In this document: positions 1 to 9,225 of the stretch, piece by piece
Numbering within the stretch: position 1 is the stretch's first letter
How the letters are laid out: every line of letters begins with the position of its first letter
Origin: Nocardioides alpinus
GTDB taxonomy: Bacteria > Actinomycetota > Actinomycetes > Propionibacteriales > Nocardioidaceae
NCBI RefSeq assembly: GCF_900112035.1
Contig: NZ_FOKC01000001.1
Coordinates: 806,001 to 870,000 of the forward strand
Length of the DNA stretch: 64,000 bases
Direction: 5' to 3'
The notes under the pieces: generated by a model
Seen by the model: the letters and a program-made list of their open reading frames with translations, nothing else
Databases searched by the model: none
Told to the model about the DNA's origin: nothing
Position numbers and translations under genes: made by a program

Positions 1-575
1 GCGGCCGCGCCGCCACCGAGGCCCATCCGCTCGGACATGACCAGGTCCAGCACCCCGGCCTGCGAGATGGCGTGGGTGACAGCAACCCGCGGGTCCGCGC
101 GGCCTGCTGCCCACACGGCCAGGTGCCCGCCGGCGGAGTGACCGAGCGTCACGACGGTGGACGTGTCGACGCCCTCGACGTCGGCCAGGGCGTCGATGGC
201 CGCGGCCACGTCGTCAAAGGTCTGCGGCGTGCCGCCGCCGTTGCCCACGCGTCGGTACTCGATGTTCCACGCCGTCCAGCCCTCGGCCGCCAGCGAGCGG
301 GCCAGCGGCTGGCCGAGCGTGTAGTCGTAGGCCGACTTCCAGAAGCCGCCATGGATGACCACGACCACACCCCGCGACGGCCCGTCGGGGCGATGGAGCT
401 CGGCGAGCTGCGAGGGGTCGTCGCCGTAGGCGATCACCTCGGCGCCCTCGCCTGCCTCGGGGACGGCAGCAGATCCGGGATCGGCGGGCACGGAGGACTC
501 CTCGGAGCAGGCGCCCAGCAGGGCGGACGGGACCAGCCCGAGGGCAGGCAGGGCGAGCAGCGTACGACGGCGCAT
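1..575 (-). CDS. Lipoprotein alpha/beta hydrolase (partial, C-terminus outside window)
   Basis: The reading frame starts at ATG 575 and runs off the left edge after about 191 residues. The N-terminus is a lipoprotein signal: RRR, a hydrophobic stretch and a lipobox Leu20-Gly-Ala-Cys23, so the protein should be lipid-anchored outside the membrane. An HGGFW oxyanion-hole motif (residues 75-79) and the nucleophile elbow GHSAGG (Ser147) are those of the esterase/lipase (BD-FAE/carboxylesterase) branch of the alpha/beta hydrolase fold. The acid and histidine of the triad lie beyond the window. The gene follows the WYL regulator gene by 41 nt on the same strand and may be co-transcribed. The substrate cannot be deduced. 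Confidence 0.88.
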   Translation of the reverse strand, partial: MRRRTLLALPALGLVPSALLGACSEESSVPADPGSAAVPEAGEGAEVIAYGDDPSQLAELHRPDGPSRGVVVVIHGGFWKSAYDYTLGQPLARSLAAEGWTAWNIEYRRVGNGGGTPQTFDDVAAAIDALADVEGVDTSTVVTLGHSAGGHLAVWAAGRADPRVAVTHAISQAGVLDLVMSERMGLGGGAA

Positions 576-616
576 GCCCGTGGTTCGGAGCCGAGCGCCG
601 GATCGCTCGGTCGGGC

Positions 617-1570
617 TCACGCAGCGCCCGTCCGCGCGAACCGGGCCGCCACCTCCGCGACCCGGACCGCCAGCTCGGGCGGCGACTCGACGACGAAGTC
701 CGCGCCCGAGCCGGCCAGGACCATGACCGGCCAGTCGAGGTCGTCGACGTTCATCTCGAGCAGGCACCCCTCGCCGTCGGGCGTGACCGTCCCCCAACGG
801 CCCACCTGGGTCGCGAGGAGGTCGGCGGCGAGCGCCACCCGAGCGCGTACGGCGTAGCGCTGGGGCCGCTGGCGGATGCCCTGCTGCACGAAGGCGAGCG
901 CGTCCTCAGCCGGGAGCTCGCGGGCCCGGAACCGCTGCCCGGTGGGCTCGGGATCGGAGATCCGGTCGAGGCGGAAGCTGCGCCAGTCCATCCGGTCGCG
1001 GTCCCACGCGACGAGGTACCAGCGGCGCCCCAGCGAGACCAGCCGCAGCGGCTCCACGCGACGGTGGGTCGCGTCGGCCTCGCGCGCGGTGTAGTCGAAG
1101 CGCAGCAGCTCGCCGTCGCGGCAGGCCTGCGCCAGCGTGGTCAGCACGGCTGCGTCGAAGACGGGCGCTCCCTCCCACGGGCCGGGCGACTCGGTCTGCG
1201 AGGCGACGGCATCCATCTGGCGGCGCAGCCGCGGGGGCATGAGGGACAGGACCTTGGAGAGCGCCTGCACCGACCAGTCGTCCATTCCGGCCACGGCGCC
1301 CGCTGCAGCCGTACGGAGCCCGACGGCGATGGCGACGGCCTCCTCGTCCTCCAGGAGCAGCGGTGGGAGCGACCCGCCTCCACGGAGCTGGTAGCCGCCG
1401 GCGGCGCCGCGGACCGCGTCGACGGTGTAGCCGAGCTCGCGGAGCCGATCGACGTCGCGGCGCAACGTCCGCGGGCTGACCTCGAGCCGGTCGGAGAGCT
1501 CCGGGCCCGGCCAGTAGCGGTGGGTCTGGAGCAGCGACAGCAGGCGCAGCATCCGTTCGCTCGTGCTCAT
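617..1570 (-). CDS. WYL-domain transcriptional regulator with DeoR-type HTH
   Basis: A 317-residue protein with an N-terminal winged helix (about residues 1-60, SPRTLRRDVDRLRELG recognition helix) followed by a WYL domain; the eponymous Trp-Tyr-Leu is at residues 184-186 in GRRWYLVAWD. Proteins of this build are usually ligand-responsive repressors or activators of a neighbouring operon. The start ATG 1570 fits both the domain boundary and a leaderless promoter (TAGTCT at 1583-1578, seven bases before ATG). The gene is divergent from the ABC exporter starting at 1634, and the two promoters share 63 bp, so the exporter is the most likely target; that is inference. The ligand is unknown. Confidence 0.93.
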   Translation of the reverse strand: MSTSERMLRLLSLLQTHRYWPGPELSDRLEVSPRTLRRDVDRLRELGYTVDAVRGAAGGYQLRGGGSLPPLLLEDEEAVAIAVGLRTAAAGAVAGMDDWSVQALSKVLSLMPPRLRRQMDAVASQTESPGPWEGAPVFDAAVLTTLAQACRDGELLRFDYTAREADATHRRVEPLRLVSLGRRWYLVAWDRDRMDWRSFRLDRISDPEPTGQRFRARELPAEDALAFVQQGIRQRPQRYAVRARVALAADLLATQVGRWGTVTPDGEGCLLEMNVDDLDWPVMVLAGSGADFVVESPPELAVRVAEVAARFARTGAA

Positions 1571-1577
1571 GTCCCGA

Positions 1578-1626
1578 AGACTAATCCTCAATGCGGTCAC
1601 AATCTGACCTGATGGGCTCCTAGCGT
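1578..1626. promoter_or_regulatory. Divergent leaderless promoters of the WYL regulator and ABC exporter
   Basis: On the minus strand TAGTCT (1583-1578) stands seven bases before ATG 1570. On the plus strand TAGCGT (1621-1626) stands seven bases before ATG 1634. Both match the actinobacterial -10 form TANNNT at the distance expected for transcripts that begin on the start codon. No Shine-Dalgarno sequence precedes either gene. Confidence 0.6.
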
Positions 1627-1633
1627 GATCGTC

Positions 1634-2671
1634 ATGACCCACCACACACACTCCGACCATTCCTCCCCGGCGATCGTGACCCGTGGCCTGACCCGCCACT
1701 TCACCTCGCGCAAGCAGACCGTCGAGGCCGTCCAGGGCCTCGACCTCGAGATCGGGCAGGGCGAGCTGGTGGCCTTCCTCGGACCCAACGGGGCCGGGAA
1801 GTCCACGACCCTCCGCATGCTCACCACCTTGATCCCGCCCACCTCGGGCACGGCGAGCGTCGCCGGGCACGACGTGGTGACGGGACAGAAGGACGTACGC
1901 CGCGCGATCGGCTTCGTCGGGCAGGGCAACGGTGCGGGTCACCGGCAGCTCGGTCGCGACGAGCTGATCAGCCAGGGCCGGGCGTACGGGCTGTCCCACG
2001 CCGAGTCGCGCGAGCGGGCCGCGCAGCTCATCGAGGACCTCGACCTCACCGCGGTCGCCGACCGCAAGGTCTCCTCCCTCTCCGGCGGCCAGCGCCGGCG
2101 GCTCGACATCGCCATGGGGTTGGTGCACGTGCCGCGGGTGCTCTTCCTCGACGAGCCCTCGACCGGGCTCGACCCGCAGAACCGGGCCAACCTGCAGGAG
2201 CTGGTCCGACGACTCCACGCCGACAGCGGCAGCACGGTCGTGCTCACCACCCACTACCTCGAGGAGGCCGACGCGCTCGCCGACCGGGTGATCGTCGTCG
2301 ACCACGGCCGGATGATCGCCGACGACTCCGCGGCCCGCCTCAAGAGCGGGCTCGGCGACCTCGTGCGGCTCGGCTACGACGACCCGTCGTCCGCTGCCCG
2401 TGCGGCCGCGCGCCTCGGGCGGGTGCCGGAGTCCAGGGTCGACGTGGACGGTGACGCGGTGTCGCTGCGCGTGAAGGACGGCTCCCGGATGGTCGGCGAG
2501 CTGCTCGCCGACCTGACCGCGGACGGCGTACCCCCGACCCGGGTCGAGGTCGCCCGCCCCACCCTCGACGACGTCTTCCTCGACCTGACCGGTCGCAGCC
2601 TGCGCGAGACACAGCAGGCCCCTTCACCCGACACCGACTCCACCGAGATCAACAACGAGGTAGCAGCATGA
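1634..2671 (+). CDS. ABC transporter ATP-binding protein, DrrA-like exporter family
   Basis: A 345-residue cytoplasmic ATPase. Walker A GPNGAGKST is at residues 50-58, signature LSGGQ at 149-153, Walker B VLFLDEP at 169-175, and the H-loop His in LTTHYLEEA. The C-terminal extension past the nucleotide-binding domain is typical of daunorubicin-resistance DrrA-type exporters. The ATG at 1634 is preferred over GTG 1625 because TAGCGT lies seven bases upstream, as in other leaderless genes here. The stop overlaps the permease start by four bases (ATGA), so the two subunits are translationally coupled. The exported substrate (drug, lipid or peptide) is not identifiable. Confidence 0.93.
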   Translation: MTHHTHSDHSSPAIVTRGLTRHFTSRKQTVEAVQGLDLEIGQGELVAFLGPNGAGKSTTLRMLTTLIPPTSGTASVAGHDVVTGQKDVRRAIGFVGQGNGAGHRQLGRDELISQGRAYGLSHAESRERAAQLIEDLDLTAVADRKVSSLSGGQRRRLDIAMGLVHVPRVLFLDEPSTGLDPQNRANLQELVRRLHADSGSTVVLTTHYLEEADALADRVIVVDHGRMIADDSAARLKSGLGDLVRLGYDDPSSAARAAARLGRVPESRVDVDGDAVSLRVKDGSRMVGELLADLTADGVPPTRVEVARPTLDDVFLDLTGRSLRETQQAPSPDTDSTEINNEVAA

Positions 2672-3417
2672 GCACGTTCGTCAACGACACCGTCAACGTG
2701 ATGACCCGCGAGCTCAAGCCGGTCTGGCGCGAGCCCATGGCGGTCGTCTTCGCGATGATCCAGCCGCTGGTCTTCCTCGGGCTCTTCGCCCCGCTCCTGC
2801 CGGACATGGCGACCGGCGGATCCGCGCTGCAGTGGTTCGTGCCCGGCATCGTCGCCATGACCGCGCTGATGGGCGCGTCCTTCACCGGCTCCAGCCTCAT
2901 GGAGGAGATGCAGTCCGGCTCGCACGAGCGCCAGCTCGTCTCCCCCATCGGTCGCCCGGCGCTGCTCGTCGGGCGCGCCCTGAAGGAGGTCGTGCCGATG
3001 CTGATGCAGGTCGCGATCATCGTCGCGGTGGTGACGCCGTTCAGCTTCGACCTGCACCTCGACGGCGTGCTCGTGGCCGCACTGCTGCTGTCGCTGTTCA
3101 GCGTCGGCGTCGGCGCCCTGTCCTTCGCCCTCGCGCTCGCGTCGAAGGGCCAGGACTGGATGTTCTGGACGGTCCAGCAGACGCTGCTGTTCCCGACGCT
3201 GCTCACCGCCGGCGTGCTGCTGCCGATCGACGGCGCCCCGCGCTGGCTCGAGGTGGTCTCCGCCCTCAACCCGATGACGTACGTCGTCGACGCCACGCGG
3301 GTGCTCTTCGCCGGGACCTACCCGTCGGACGTCGTTGCGCAGGGATTCGCCGGTGCGGCGGTCGTCGCCGCCCTCGGGCTCGTGGTCGGCGTACGGGCCA
3401 TGCGCCGGTCGAGCTGA
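2668..3417 (+). CDS. ABC-2 type permease, DrrB-like
   Basis: A 249-residue integral membrane protein with about six hydrophobic segments, matching the ABC-2/DrrB permease family in length and pattern. An N-terminal cytoplasmic stretch (VMTRELKPVWREP) leads into the first membrane segment, and the central EEMQSGSHERQLVSPIGR region is the conserved coupling segment of this family. It starts inside the stop codon of the ATPase gene (4-nt overlap). The pair should form the transporter, probably two copies of each subunit, exporting an unknown compound. A repeat-rich intergenic region follows. Confidence 0.92.
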   Translation: MSTFVNDTVNVMTRELKPVWREPMAVVFAMIQPLVFLGLFAPLLPDMATGGSALQWFVPGIVAMTALMGASFTGSSLMEEMQSGSHERQLVSPIGRPALLVGRALKEVVPMLMQVAIIVAVVTPFSFDLHLDGVLVAALLLSLFSVGVGALSFALALASKGQDWMFWTVQQTLLFPTLLTAGVLLPIDGAPRWLEVVSALNPMTYVVDATRVLFAGTYPSDVVAQGFAGAAVVAALGLVVGVRAMRRSS

Positions 3418-3426
3418 CCCCTCGCC

Positions 3427-3612
3427 CCGCTGGTGGAGCGGGGTCCGCCGCCACCCCGCTGGTGGAGCACGGCGCCCTGGCGCAACCTTCCGCTGGTTGA
3501 GCAGGGCGCCTTGGCGCCCGTGTCGAAACCGAGGCCATCAGGTGCCTTGGTTTCGACACGCTCGCTGCGCTCGCTGCTCAACCAGCGGCGGGATGAGCTC
3601 GCTGCTCAACCA
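3427..3612. repeat. Intergenic hairpin repeat cluster (CCGCTGGTTGAGCAG family)
   Basis: The core is an inverted repeat: CCGCTGGTTGAGCAG (3490-3504) pairs exactly with CTGCTCAACCAGCGG (3574-3588). A nested pair, GTGTCGAAACC (3520-3530) and GGTTTCGACAC (3549-3559), sits inside. Degenerate outer copies (CCGCTGGTGGAGC near 3428 and 3455) and a second GCTCGCTGCTCAACCAGCGG copy near 3597-3612 flank it. It lies between the convergent permease and purL genes. I recall similar palindromes scattered in Nocardioides genomes; it could act as a bidirectional terminator. Confidence 0.85.
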
Positions 3613-3670
3613 GCGGCGGTGACCCAGCGGCTGTCACCCAGCGGCGGGCACCCAGCCGGGTGCCGTCGAC

Positions 3671-6004
3671 TCAGGCGCCGAAGACGGCCGGAAGCGTCGC
3701 CTGCCAGGCTGCCTTCGCCTCGGCGACCGGCAGGTCGAAGGCACCCTCGACGGAGAGCGTGTCGCCGCCGGTGCGCCCGAGGGGCGTGATCGGTACGCCG
3801 TGCTGCTCGGCGAGCGCGACCAGGGCGTCGGCCCGGTCGTCGGTGACCGTCACCAGTGCGCGGGCGGTCGACTCGGCGAAGAGCGCCACGAAGGCGTCGC
3901 CACCGGCGACCGAGGCCACCGAGACCGAGACGCCGATGCCGCGGCCGAAGGTCGACTCCACCAGCGCCTGCGCCAGCCCACCGTCCGACAGGTCGTGGGC
4001 GCTGGTGACGACCGCGTCACGCGACGCGTCCTGCAGCAGCGACGCGAGCGCCTGCTCGGCGCCCAGGTCCAGGCGCGGCGGGAGCCCACCGAGGTGACCG
4101 TGGACGACGTGGGCCCACTCCGAGCCGGAGAGCTCCTCGCGGGTCTCGCCCAGGAGGAAGGCCCGCTCGCCCGCGGCCTGGAAGCCGGTCGGCGTACGCC
4201 GGGTGACGTCCTCGATGACACCGAGGACCGCCACCACGGGCGTGGGCAGGATCGCCGTCTCGCCGGTCTGGTTGTAGAGGCTGACGTTGCCCCCGGTGAC
4301 GGGGATGCCGAGCTCGAGGCAGGCGTCCTTGAGGCCGCGGCAGGCCTCGGCGAACTGCCACATCACGTCGGGGTCCTCGGGTGAGCCGAAGTTGAGGCAG
4401 TCGGAGACGGCGAGGGGTCGCGCGCCACCGGTGGCGACGTTGCGGAAGGACTCGGCCAGCGCGAGCTGGGCGCCGGTGTAGGGGTCGAGCTTGGCGAAGC
4501 GGCCGTTGCAGTCGGTGGAGACCGAGACGCCGAGGTTGGTGTCGGCGTCGACGCGCACCATCCCCGAGTCGGACGGCTGCGCGAGGACGGTGTTGCCCTG
4601 GACGTAGCGGTCGTACTGGTCGGTGATCCACGACTTGTCGCAGAGGTTGGGCGAGGCCACCAGCTGCAGCAGCGTCGACCGCAGCTCGCCGCCGGACGAC
4701 GGGCGGGCGAGCGCCTCGGCGCCGTCGGCCTGCAGCGCGTCCTGCCAGGCGGGCCGGGCGAAGGGGCGGTGGTAGGTCGGGCCGTCGTGCGCGACGGACC
4801 GCGGGGGTACGTCGACCACGCGCTCGCCGTGCCAGTCGATGTGCAGCCGACCGCTGTCGGTGACCTCGCCGACCACGACTGCCTCGACGTCCCACTTCTC
4901 GCAGATCGCCATGAAGGCCTCGACGTCGCCGGGCTCGACGACCGCCATCATCCGCTCCTGCGACTCGCTCATCAGGATCTCCTCGGGCGCGAGCGAGGAG
5001 TCGCGCAGGGGGACCCGGTCGAGCTCGACGTGCATGCCGCCGTCGCCGGCCGAGGCGAGTTCGGAGGTGGCGCAGGACAGCCCGGCACCGCCGAGGTCCT
5101 GGATGCCGGCGATGACGCCGGCGGCGAAGAGCTCGAGCGTGCACTCGATGAGCAGCTTCTCCATGAAGGGGTCGCCGACCTGGACGCTCGGTCGCTTGGC
5201 GGGGCCACCCTCGTCGAAGGTCTCGCTCGCGAGGACCGAGACGCCGCCGATGCCGTCGCCGCCGGTGCGGGCGCCGTAGAGCACGACCTGGTTGCCGGTG
5301 CCGGTCGCGTTGGCGAGGTGGAGGTCCTCGTGGCGCAGCACGCCCACGCAGAGCGCGTTGACCAGCGGGTTGCCGGCGTACGTCTCGTCGAAGACCGCCT
5401 CACCGCCGATGTTGGGCAGGCCGAGGCAGTTGCCGTAGCCGCCGACGCCGGCGACGATCCCGGGCAGCACCCGTGCGGTGTCGGGGGCGTCGAGCGGACC
5501 GAAGCGGAGCGGGTCCATCACTGCGACCGGTCGCGCGCCCATGGCGAGGATGTCGCGGACGATGCCGCCGACACCGGTGGCCGCACCCTGGTAGGGCTCG
5601 ACGAACGACGGGTGGTTGTGGCTCTCGACCTTGAAGGTCACCGCGTAGCCCTGGCCGATGTCGAGGACGCCGGCGTTCTCACCGATGCCCGCGAGCATCT
5701 TGCCGACGGGCGTCTCCTGCGGGATCTCGCTGAACTGCTTGAGGTGCACCTTGGTCGACTTGTAGGAGCAGTGCTCGCTCCACATGACGCTGTACATCGC
5801 CAGCTCGGAGCTGGTCGGGCGTCGGCCGAGGATCTCGCGGATGCGGGCGTACTCGTCGGCCTTGAGGCCCAGCTCCGCCCACGGCTGCTCGCGCTCGGCG
5901 TCGGCGGACGCCAGGGCCACCGTGTCGAGGGTGCTCGTCGCACCGGAGGTCGTCAGGCCAGAGGACCTGGGGGACGCGGACTGCGGAGCGCTCGTGTCGG
6001 GCAC
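3671..6004 (-). CDS. purL: Phosphoribosylformylglycinamidine synthase subunit PurL
   Basis: The 777-residue small-type PurL catalyses ATP-dependent conversion of FGAR to FGAM, using ammonia delivered by PurQ with PurS as bridge. Conserved blocks include WSEHCSYKS (75-83, carrying the His attributed to catalysis in this family), ESHNHPS (127-133) and two AIR-synthase-like halves with glycine-rich repeats (GDGIGG, DLSDGG). The GTG start at 6004 is supported by TAGATT (6016-6011) six bases upstream, a leaderless arrangement. This box lies inside the end of the preceding gene, giving purL its own promoter. Its partners purQ and purS are 5 kb away on the same strand. Confidence 0.97.
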   Translation of the reverse strand: MPDTSAPQSASPRSSGLTTSGATSTLDTVALASADAEREQPWAELGLKADEYARIREILGRRPTSSELAMYSVMWSEHCSYKSTKVHLKQFSEIPQETPVGKMLAGIGENAGVLDIGQGYAVTFKVESHNHPSFVEPYQGAATGVGGIVRDILAMGARPVAVMDPLRFGPLDAPDTARVLPGIVAGVGGYGNCLGLPNIGGEAVFDETYAGNPLVNALCVGVLRHEDLHLANATGTGNQVVLYGARTGGDGIGGVSVLASETFDEGGPAKRPSVQVGDPFMEKLLIECTLELFAAGVIAGIQDLGGAGLSCATSELASAGDGGMHVELDRVPLRDSSLAPEEILMSESQERMMAVVEPGDVEAFMAICEKWDVEAVVVGEVTDSGRLHIDWHGERVVDVPPRSVAHDGPTYHRPFARPAWQDALQADGAEALARPSSGGELRSTLLQLVASPNLCDKSWITDQYDRYVQGNTVLAQPSDSGMVRVDADTNLGVSVSTDCNGRFAKLDPYTGAQLALAESFRNVATGGARPLAVSDCLNFGSPEDPDVMWQFAEACRGLKDACLELGIPVTGGNVSLYNQTGETAILPTPVVAVLGVIEDVTRRTPTGFQAAGERAFLLGETREELSGSEWAHVVHGHLGGLPPRLDLGAEQALASLLQDASRDAVVTSAHDLSDGGLAQALVESTFGRGIGVSVSVASVAGGDAFVALFAESTARALVTVTDDRADALVALAEQHGVPITPLGRTGGDTLSVEGAFDLPVAEAKAAWQATLPAVFGA

Positions 6005-6013
6005 GGCGCCAAT

Positions 6014-7180
6014 CTACCGGCGCTGCGCGTGGTCCCCGTCGTCGGTCTCGGCGTCCGGCCCGAGGCCCTCGTCCACCTCGTCGCCCAGCTCGTCCTCCCG
6101 CTCGTCCTCCCGCTCGTCCTCCTCGAGCTCCACGTCGTAGGCCGGATCGCGATCGTCCTTCTCGGCCTCGCGCTCAGCCCGACGGGCGGCGCGCTCGGCC
6201 CGCCTCTCGGCGAGGGCGGCGCGCTTGGCCTCCTTCTCGCTCGCCCTGGCAGCTTCCCTGTCCCGTGCCAGCCGGGCGGCCTCGTCCTCGGTCGCGCCCT
6301 TCAGCGTCGGGGTCGCGAGCCGCCGGGCACCGGCGCGGCCGCTGTCCATGCCGCGCGACGTCGTCCCGCCGCGCACCCCCATCGCAGCGCCGCCCATGCC
6401 GCCCACGGGCGGCATGCCGGTCGTGGCCGCTCGAGCTGCGTCGCGGCGGCCCATCCCGCTGGCGGCGGTGGCGGCCAGGGGTGCGAGGCCGGCCGGGGAG
6501 GGACCGGACAGGCCCGACAGGTCGGGCATCGAGACGGAGAGGGGTGCGATCGGCGGGAGCGCCGTCACCCCGGACTGGGCCGAGCCGCGCACCGAGGTGG
6601 ATGCCGGAGCGATCGCGCCGACACCGGTCTCCGCGCCGTCGGGCAGCCCGCCCGGGAAGGCGCCGCCGGTCAGGGTCGTGAGCTCGCTGCGGACCATGAC
6701 GAACTCGGAGCGCGCGGACCTCAGCCGGGTGCCCTCCTGGTCGAGCGCCAGCGTCAGTCGCCGACGGATCTCGTCGGCCTCCGCCTGCCCCCGCGTGACC
6801 TTGCCGCGGTCGTCGTCCTCGGCGGGGCGGAAGACGAGGTGGCGCGACTCCCCCACGACGTCGTGCGGGACCATCGCGACGTTGGTCCAGGCCTGGTCGA
6901 GCTCCTTCTGCGCGGAGGTGAGGACCCCGCTGACGGCGCGCAGGCTGCCGGCGATCACGGCCGTCAGGTCGGTGAACCGGTCGAGGTGGGCGAGCACCTG
7001 GCGCCGGTGCTCCTCGTAGCTCTCGGCCGCGGCCGCGTCCCAGCCCTCCGTGGCCCGTCTGGCCACCGCGACCAGCTCGTCGCCCCGCCGGGCGAGCAGG
7101 GCACCGATCTCGGTCCAGCGCTGGGCGGCGAGGTCGAGCGGGCGCACGTCGGCGCGCAGCTCCCACGGGTTGGCCGGCAC
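6014..7180 (-). CDS. WXG/PPE-like type VII secretion-associated protein
   Basis: A 388-residue protein not assigned to a named family with certainty. The N-terminal 110 residues form a predicted helical hairpin with a WxxA/G-type turn (GWDAAAAESYEEH), like WXG100/PPE-type substrates. The middle is rich in Gly, Ala, Pro and Met. The C-terminal third is charged: a Lys/Arg/Glu coiled-coil stretch (EKEAKRAALAERRAER) followed by a strongly acidic tail. GTG 7180 is chosen because it lies two bases after the stop of the upstream gene with a GGGGG sequence nearby. Together with the 117-residue gene it forms a two-gene unit; secretion is inferred. Confidence 0.75.
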   Translation of the reverse strand: MPANPWELRADVRPLDLAAQRWTEIGALLARRGDELVAVARRATEGWDAAAAESYEEHRRQVLAHLDRFTDLTAVIAGSLRAVSGVLTSAQKELDQAWTNVAMVPHDVVGESRHLVFRPAEDDDRGKVTRGQAEADEIRRRLTLALDQEGTRLRSARSEFVMVRSELTTLTGGAFPGGLPDGAETGVGAIAPASTSVRGSAQSGVTALPPIAPLSVSMPDLSGLSGPSPAGLAPLAATAASGMGRRDAARAATTGMPPVGGMGGAAMGVRGGTTSRGMDSGRAGARRLATPTLKGATEDEAARLARDREAARASEKEAKRAALAERRAERAARRAEREAEKDDRDPAYDVELEEDEREDEREDELGDEVDEGLGPDAETDDGDHAQRR

Positions 7181-7182
7181 GG

Positions 7183-7536
7183 TCAGCGCCCCCAGCGGCC
7201 CGGCGTACGTCCCGGGCCGTCGTCGTAGAGGTGGCGGGTGGTCCGGTCGAGCTCGGCGGCCACGGTGTCGTCGGCTCGTACGGCGTCCTGCGCAGCGTCC
7301 ACGAGCCCGGCGACGCCCACGCCGAGGGCGGCGGTGAGGGCGGTGACGACCTCGCCGGCGTCGGTGAGCGAGTCGGCGTAGGAGGCCGAGACGTTCAGCG
7401 CCCCGGTCGCGTCGCCGAGCGTGCCGCAGGCCGCGGAGAGGTCGTCGAGGGCGGCGGCCCAGTCCTGGCGCATCGTCGCCAGGATGGCGTCGGACGACGC
7501 GGCGAGCTCGACCAGCCTGGTCGGCTCGACCTGCAT
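7183..7536 (-). CDS. EspC/WXG100-like small helical protein
   Basis: A 117-residue protein, almost entirely helical, resembling ESX-1 secretion-associated EspC/DUF2580 proteins: VEPTRLVELAASSDAIL opening, W in MRQDWAAAL, then a long second helix GEVVTALTAALGVGVAGLVDAA. Such proteins are small partners or substrates of type VII secretion. ATG 7536 is the likely start; GTG 7563 is an alternative. It lies just upstream of the 388-residue gene (2-nt gap) and is divergent from the WXG-like gene at 7714, so the two units share a 177-bp promoter region. No ESX ATPase or membrane component lies in this window. Confidence 0.78.
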   Translation of the reverse strand: MQVEPTRLVELAASSDAILATMRQDWAAALDDLSAACGTLGDATGALNVSASYADSLTDAGEVVTALTAALGVGVAGLVDAAQDAVRADDTVAAELDRTTRHLYDDGPGRTPGRWGR

Positions 7537-7713
7537 CAGCGCTCGCTTCCCGTCTCCGCTCACCTCTGCGGGATACCCGCGACCGGAGGGTCCAAACACG
7601 GCCTCGGTCGACCTGTGGGCAAACACTTCGCACGCGCGGGTTTCGCCCCGGGTACTTCGGGGAACGTCAGCGGGCACACCCCACGCCCCGAGCCAGGCCC
7701 TCCAGGAGCTGCG

Positions 7714-8820
7714 ATGAACGCCGTGATGACCGTCGACCTCTCGGAGCTCGACGCCTGGTCCGCGCAGGTCCAGCGCGCCAGCGACGACCTCACCGGCATC
7801 GCCCGCAACGGCGGCCACAGCCTCGTCCAGACCGACTTCGGGCCGATCCTCGAGACCATGATGGGCGCCTACAACGCCCTCCTGCCCTCGGTGAACCAGT
7901 CGCTGGCGGACAACGGCACCGGGATGGCCGACCACGCCGAGGCGCTGCGGGCCACCGCCCGCGACTTCACCCTCACCGAGGACGGAGTCGTACGCCGCCA
8001 CCAGGCGCAGGGCGTCGACGGGCGCGACGGGTCGACCGGCTTCTGGGACGTCGCCGACACCACGATCCGCCGGGCTGCTCCGACCGAGACCAGCCTCCCC
8101 CAGGTCAACTTCGGCTTTCCCTACGACACCGTCTGCGACCTGGTGCGCATGCTCACCGGCTTCGACATCCGCGCCGAGCTCGCCGAGAAGATCGGCGGCG
8201 ACGTGGTCGGCGCCTCCTCGCAGGGCTCGTCGTTCGGCAGCCTCGGCACGTCGATGAAGGGCGTGGCCACCAACCTCCAGAGCGGTGGCCAGACGGTCTC
8301 GAAGAGCTGGCAGGGCGGCGCCTCGGACGCGGCGATCAAGCAGATCGGCACGTGGGTGGGCTCGCTCGACACCCAGGCCGGCCAGCTCGTCCGGATGGGC
8401 CAGAACGTCGTCCAGATCTGCAAGGACGCCTGGCAGACCGCGATGTCCGTCGTCGAGTGCGTGAAGTCCGCCGTGCAGACCGTGTCGTCGGCGCTCGCCA
8501 GGATGAGCATCCCCGGCGTCGGCTGGGCCCGCGTCGTGCAGGCCGTGTTCCAGGCGTTCCAGGCCGTGATGAAGGCCTACAAGGCGATCATGAAGCTCAT
8601 CAACGTCCTCACGCAGGTGAAGTCCTTCATCGAGACCGTGAAGAACTTCTTCGACGAAGACGTGGCCCCCGTCTCGACGCCGACCGCGCCCACCTCGACC
8701 GGCACCCCGAGCAGCGTGACCCGCGACCCGGGCTCCATCACGACGCCGACGATCGGCCAGCGCCCGGCTCCGGTCGCGCCCTCCGCACCCGCGCCCGCCC
8801 CGGCATCATCGGCAGTATGA
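7714..8820 (+). CDS. WXG100-like protein with proline-rich tail
   Basis: A 368-residue protein. The N-terminal 110 residues are helical (LSELDAWSAQVQRASDDL). The central part carries a canonical WXG-like hairpin, SKSWQGGASDAAIKQIG, followed by an amphipathic helix-rich stretch including VQAVFQAFQAVMKAYKAIMK. The last 50 residues are low-complexity Pro/Thr/Ser/Ala. Start ATG 7714 has an AGGAG (7704-7708) five bases upstream. Its stop overlaps the start of the next gene (ATGA). By analogy it is a type VII secretion substrate or adaptor; no signal peptide is present. The exact role is unknown. Confidence 0.8.
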   Translation: MNAVMTVDLSELDAWSAQVQRASDDLTGIARNGGHSLVQTDFGPILETMMGAYNALLPSVNQSLADNGTGMADHAEALRATARDFTLTEDGVVRRHQAQGVDGRDGSTGFWDVADTTIRRAAPTETSLPQVNFGFPYDTVCDLVRMLTGFDIRAELAEKIGGDVVGASSQGSSFGSLGTSMKGVATNLQSGGQTVSKSWQGGASDAAIKQIGTWVGSLDTQAGQLVRMGQNVVQICKDAWQTAMSVVECVKSAVQTVSSALARMSIPGVGWARVVQAVFQAFQAVMKAYKAIMKLINVLTQVKSFIETVKNFFDEDVAPVSTPTAPTSTGTPSSVTRDPGSITTPTIGQRPAPVAPSAPAPAPASSAV

Positions 8821-9215
8821 GCGACCCCCGCAGCCAGGCCGAGATCCTGGCAGCCATCAGCGAGGCCCGCGAGGACCTCACCGCGACCCTCTCCGACCTC
8901 CGGGCCACCGTCGATGAGATGAACGCGCGCCCGGTGCTCACCGACGAGGAGAAGCGCGCCCTCGAGGAGCAGGCGGAGTCCGGCGAGCTCGGCGAGGACA
9001 TGAAGTCGCTCGTCGAGAAGATCACGGCCGGCGAGGACACGTGGGAGCGGGTCTTCGCCGGCGAGTCCCCCCACAGCCACCTGCTGCAGGGGCATCTCAC
9101 GAAAATGTTCGAGGAGCACCAGGAGGACCTCGCGCTGGCCTTCGAGGAGCTGATCGAGGAGGAGGAGGCCAAGGGCAACTTCCTCTTCGACGAGGTGCCG
9201 ACCAGCGAATCCTGA
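8817..9215 (+). CDS. Small acidic coiled-coil protein paired with WXG-like gene
   Basis: A 132-residue, highly acidic and probably fully helical protein (many Glu; EEKRALEEQAESGELGED, then EDLALAFEELIEEEEAKG). I do not recognise a family. It starts four bases inside the preceding gene, so its translation is coupled to the WXG-like protein. That, together with its acidic coiled-coil character, suggests a dedicated chaperone or binding partner. This is inference from position. No membrane segment or signal peptide is visible. Confidence 0.75.
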   Translation: MSDPRSQAEILAAISEAREDLTATLSDLRATVDEMNARPVLTDEEKRALEEQAESGELGEDMKSLVEKITAGEDTWERVFAGESPHSHLLQGHLTKMFEEHQEDLALAFEELIEEEEAKGNFLFDEVPTSES

Positions 9216-9225
9216 GCGCCGCGGA

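Noticed and set aside
1571..2305. N-terminal extension of the WYL regulator frame across the divergent ABC gene
   Set aside because: The extension is antisense to the ATPase gene. The regulator domain begins at ATG 1570 with a suitable promoter box.
4769..7228. Long plus-strand open frame opposite purL and the adjacent gene
   Set aside because: Composition is low-complexity Val/Arg/Gly/Glu and it mirrors third-position GC bias of the true minus-strand genes.
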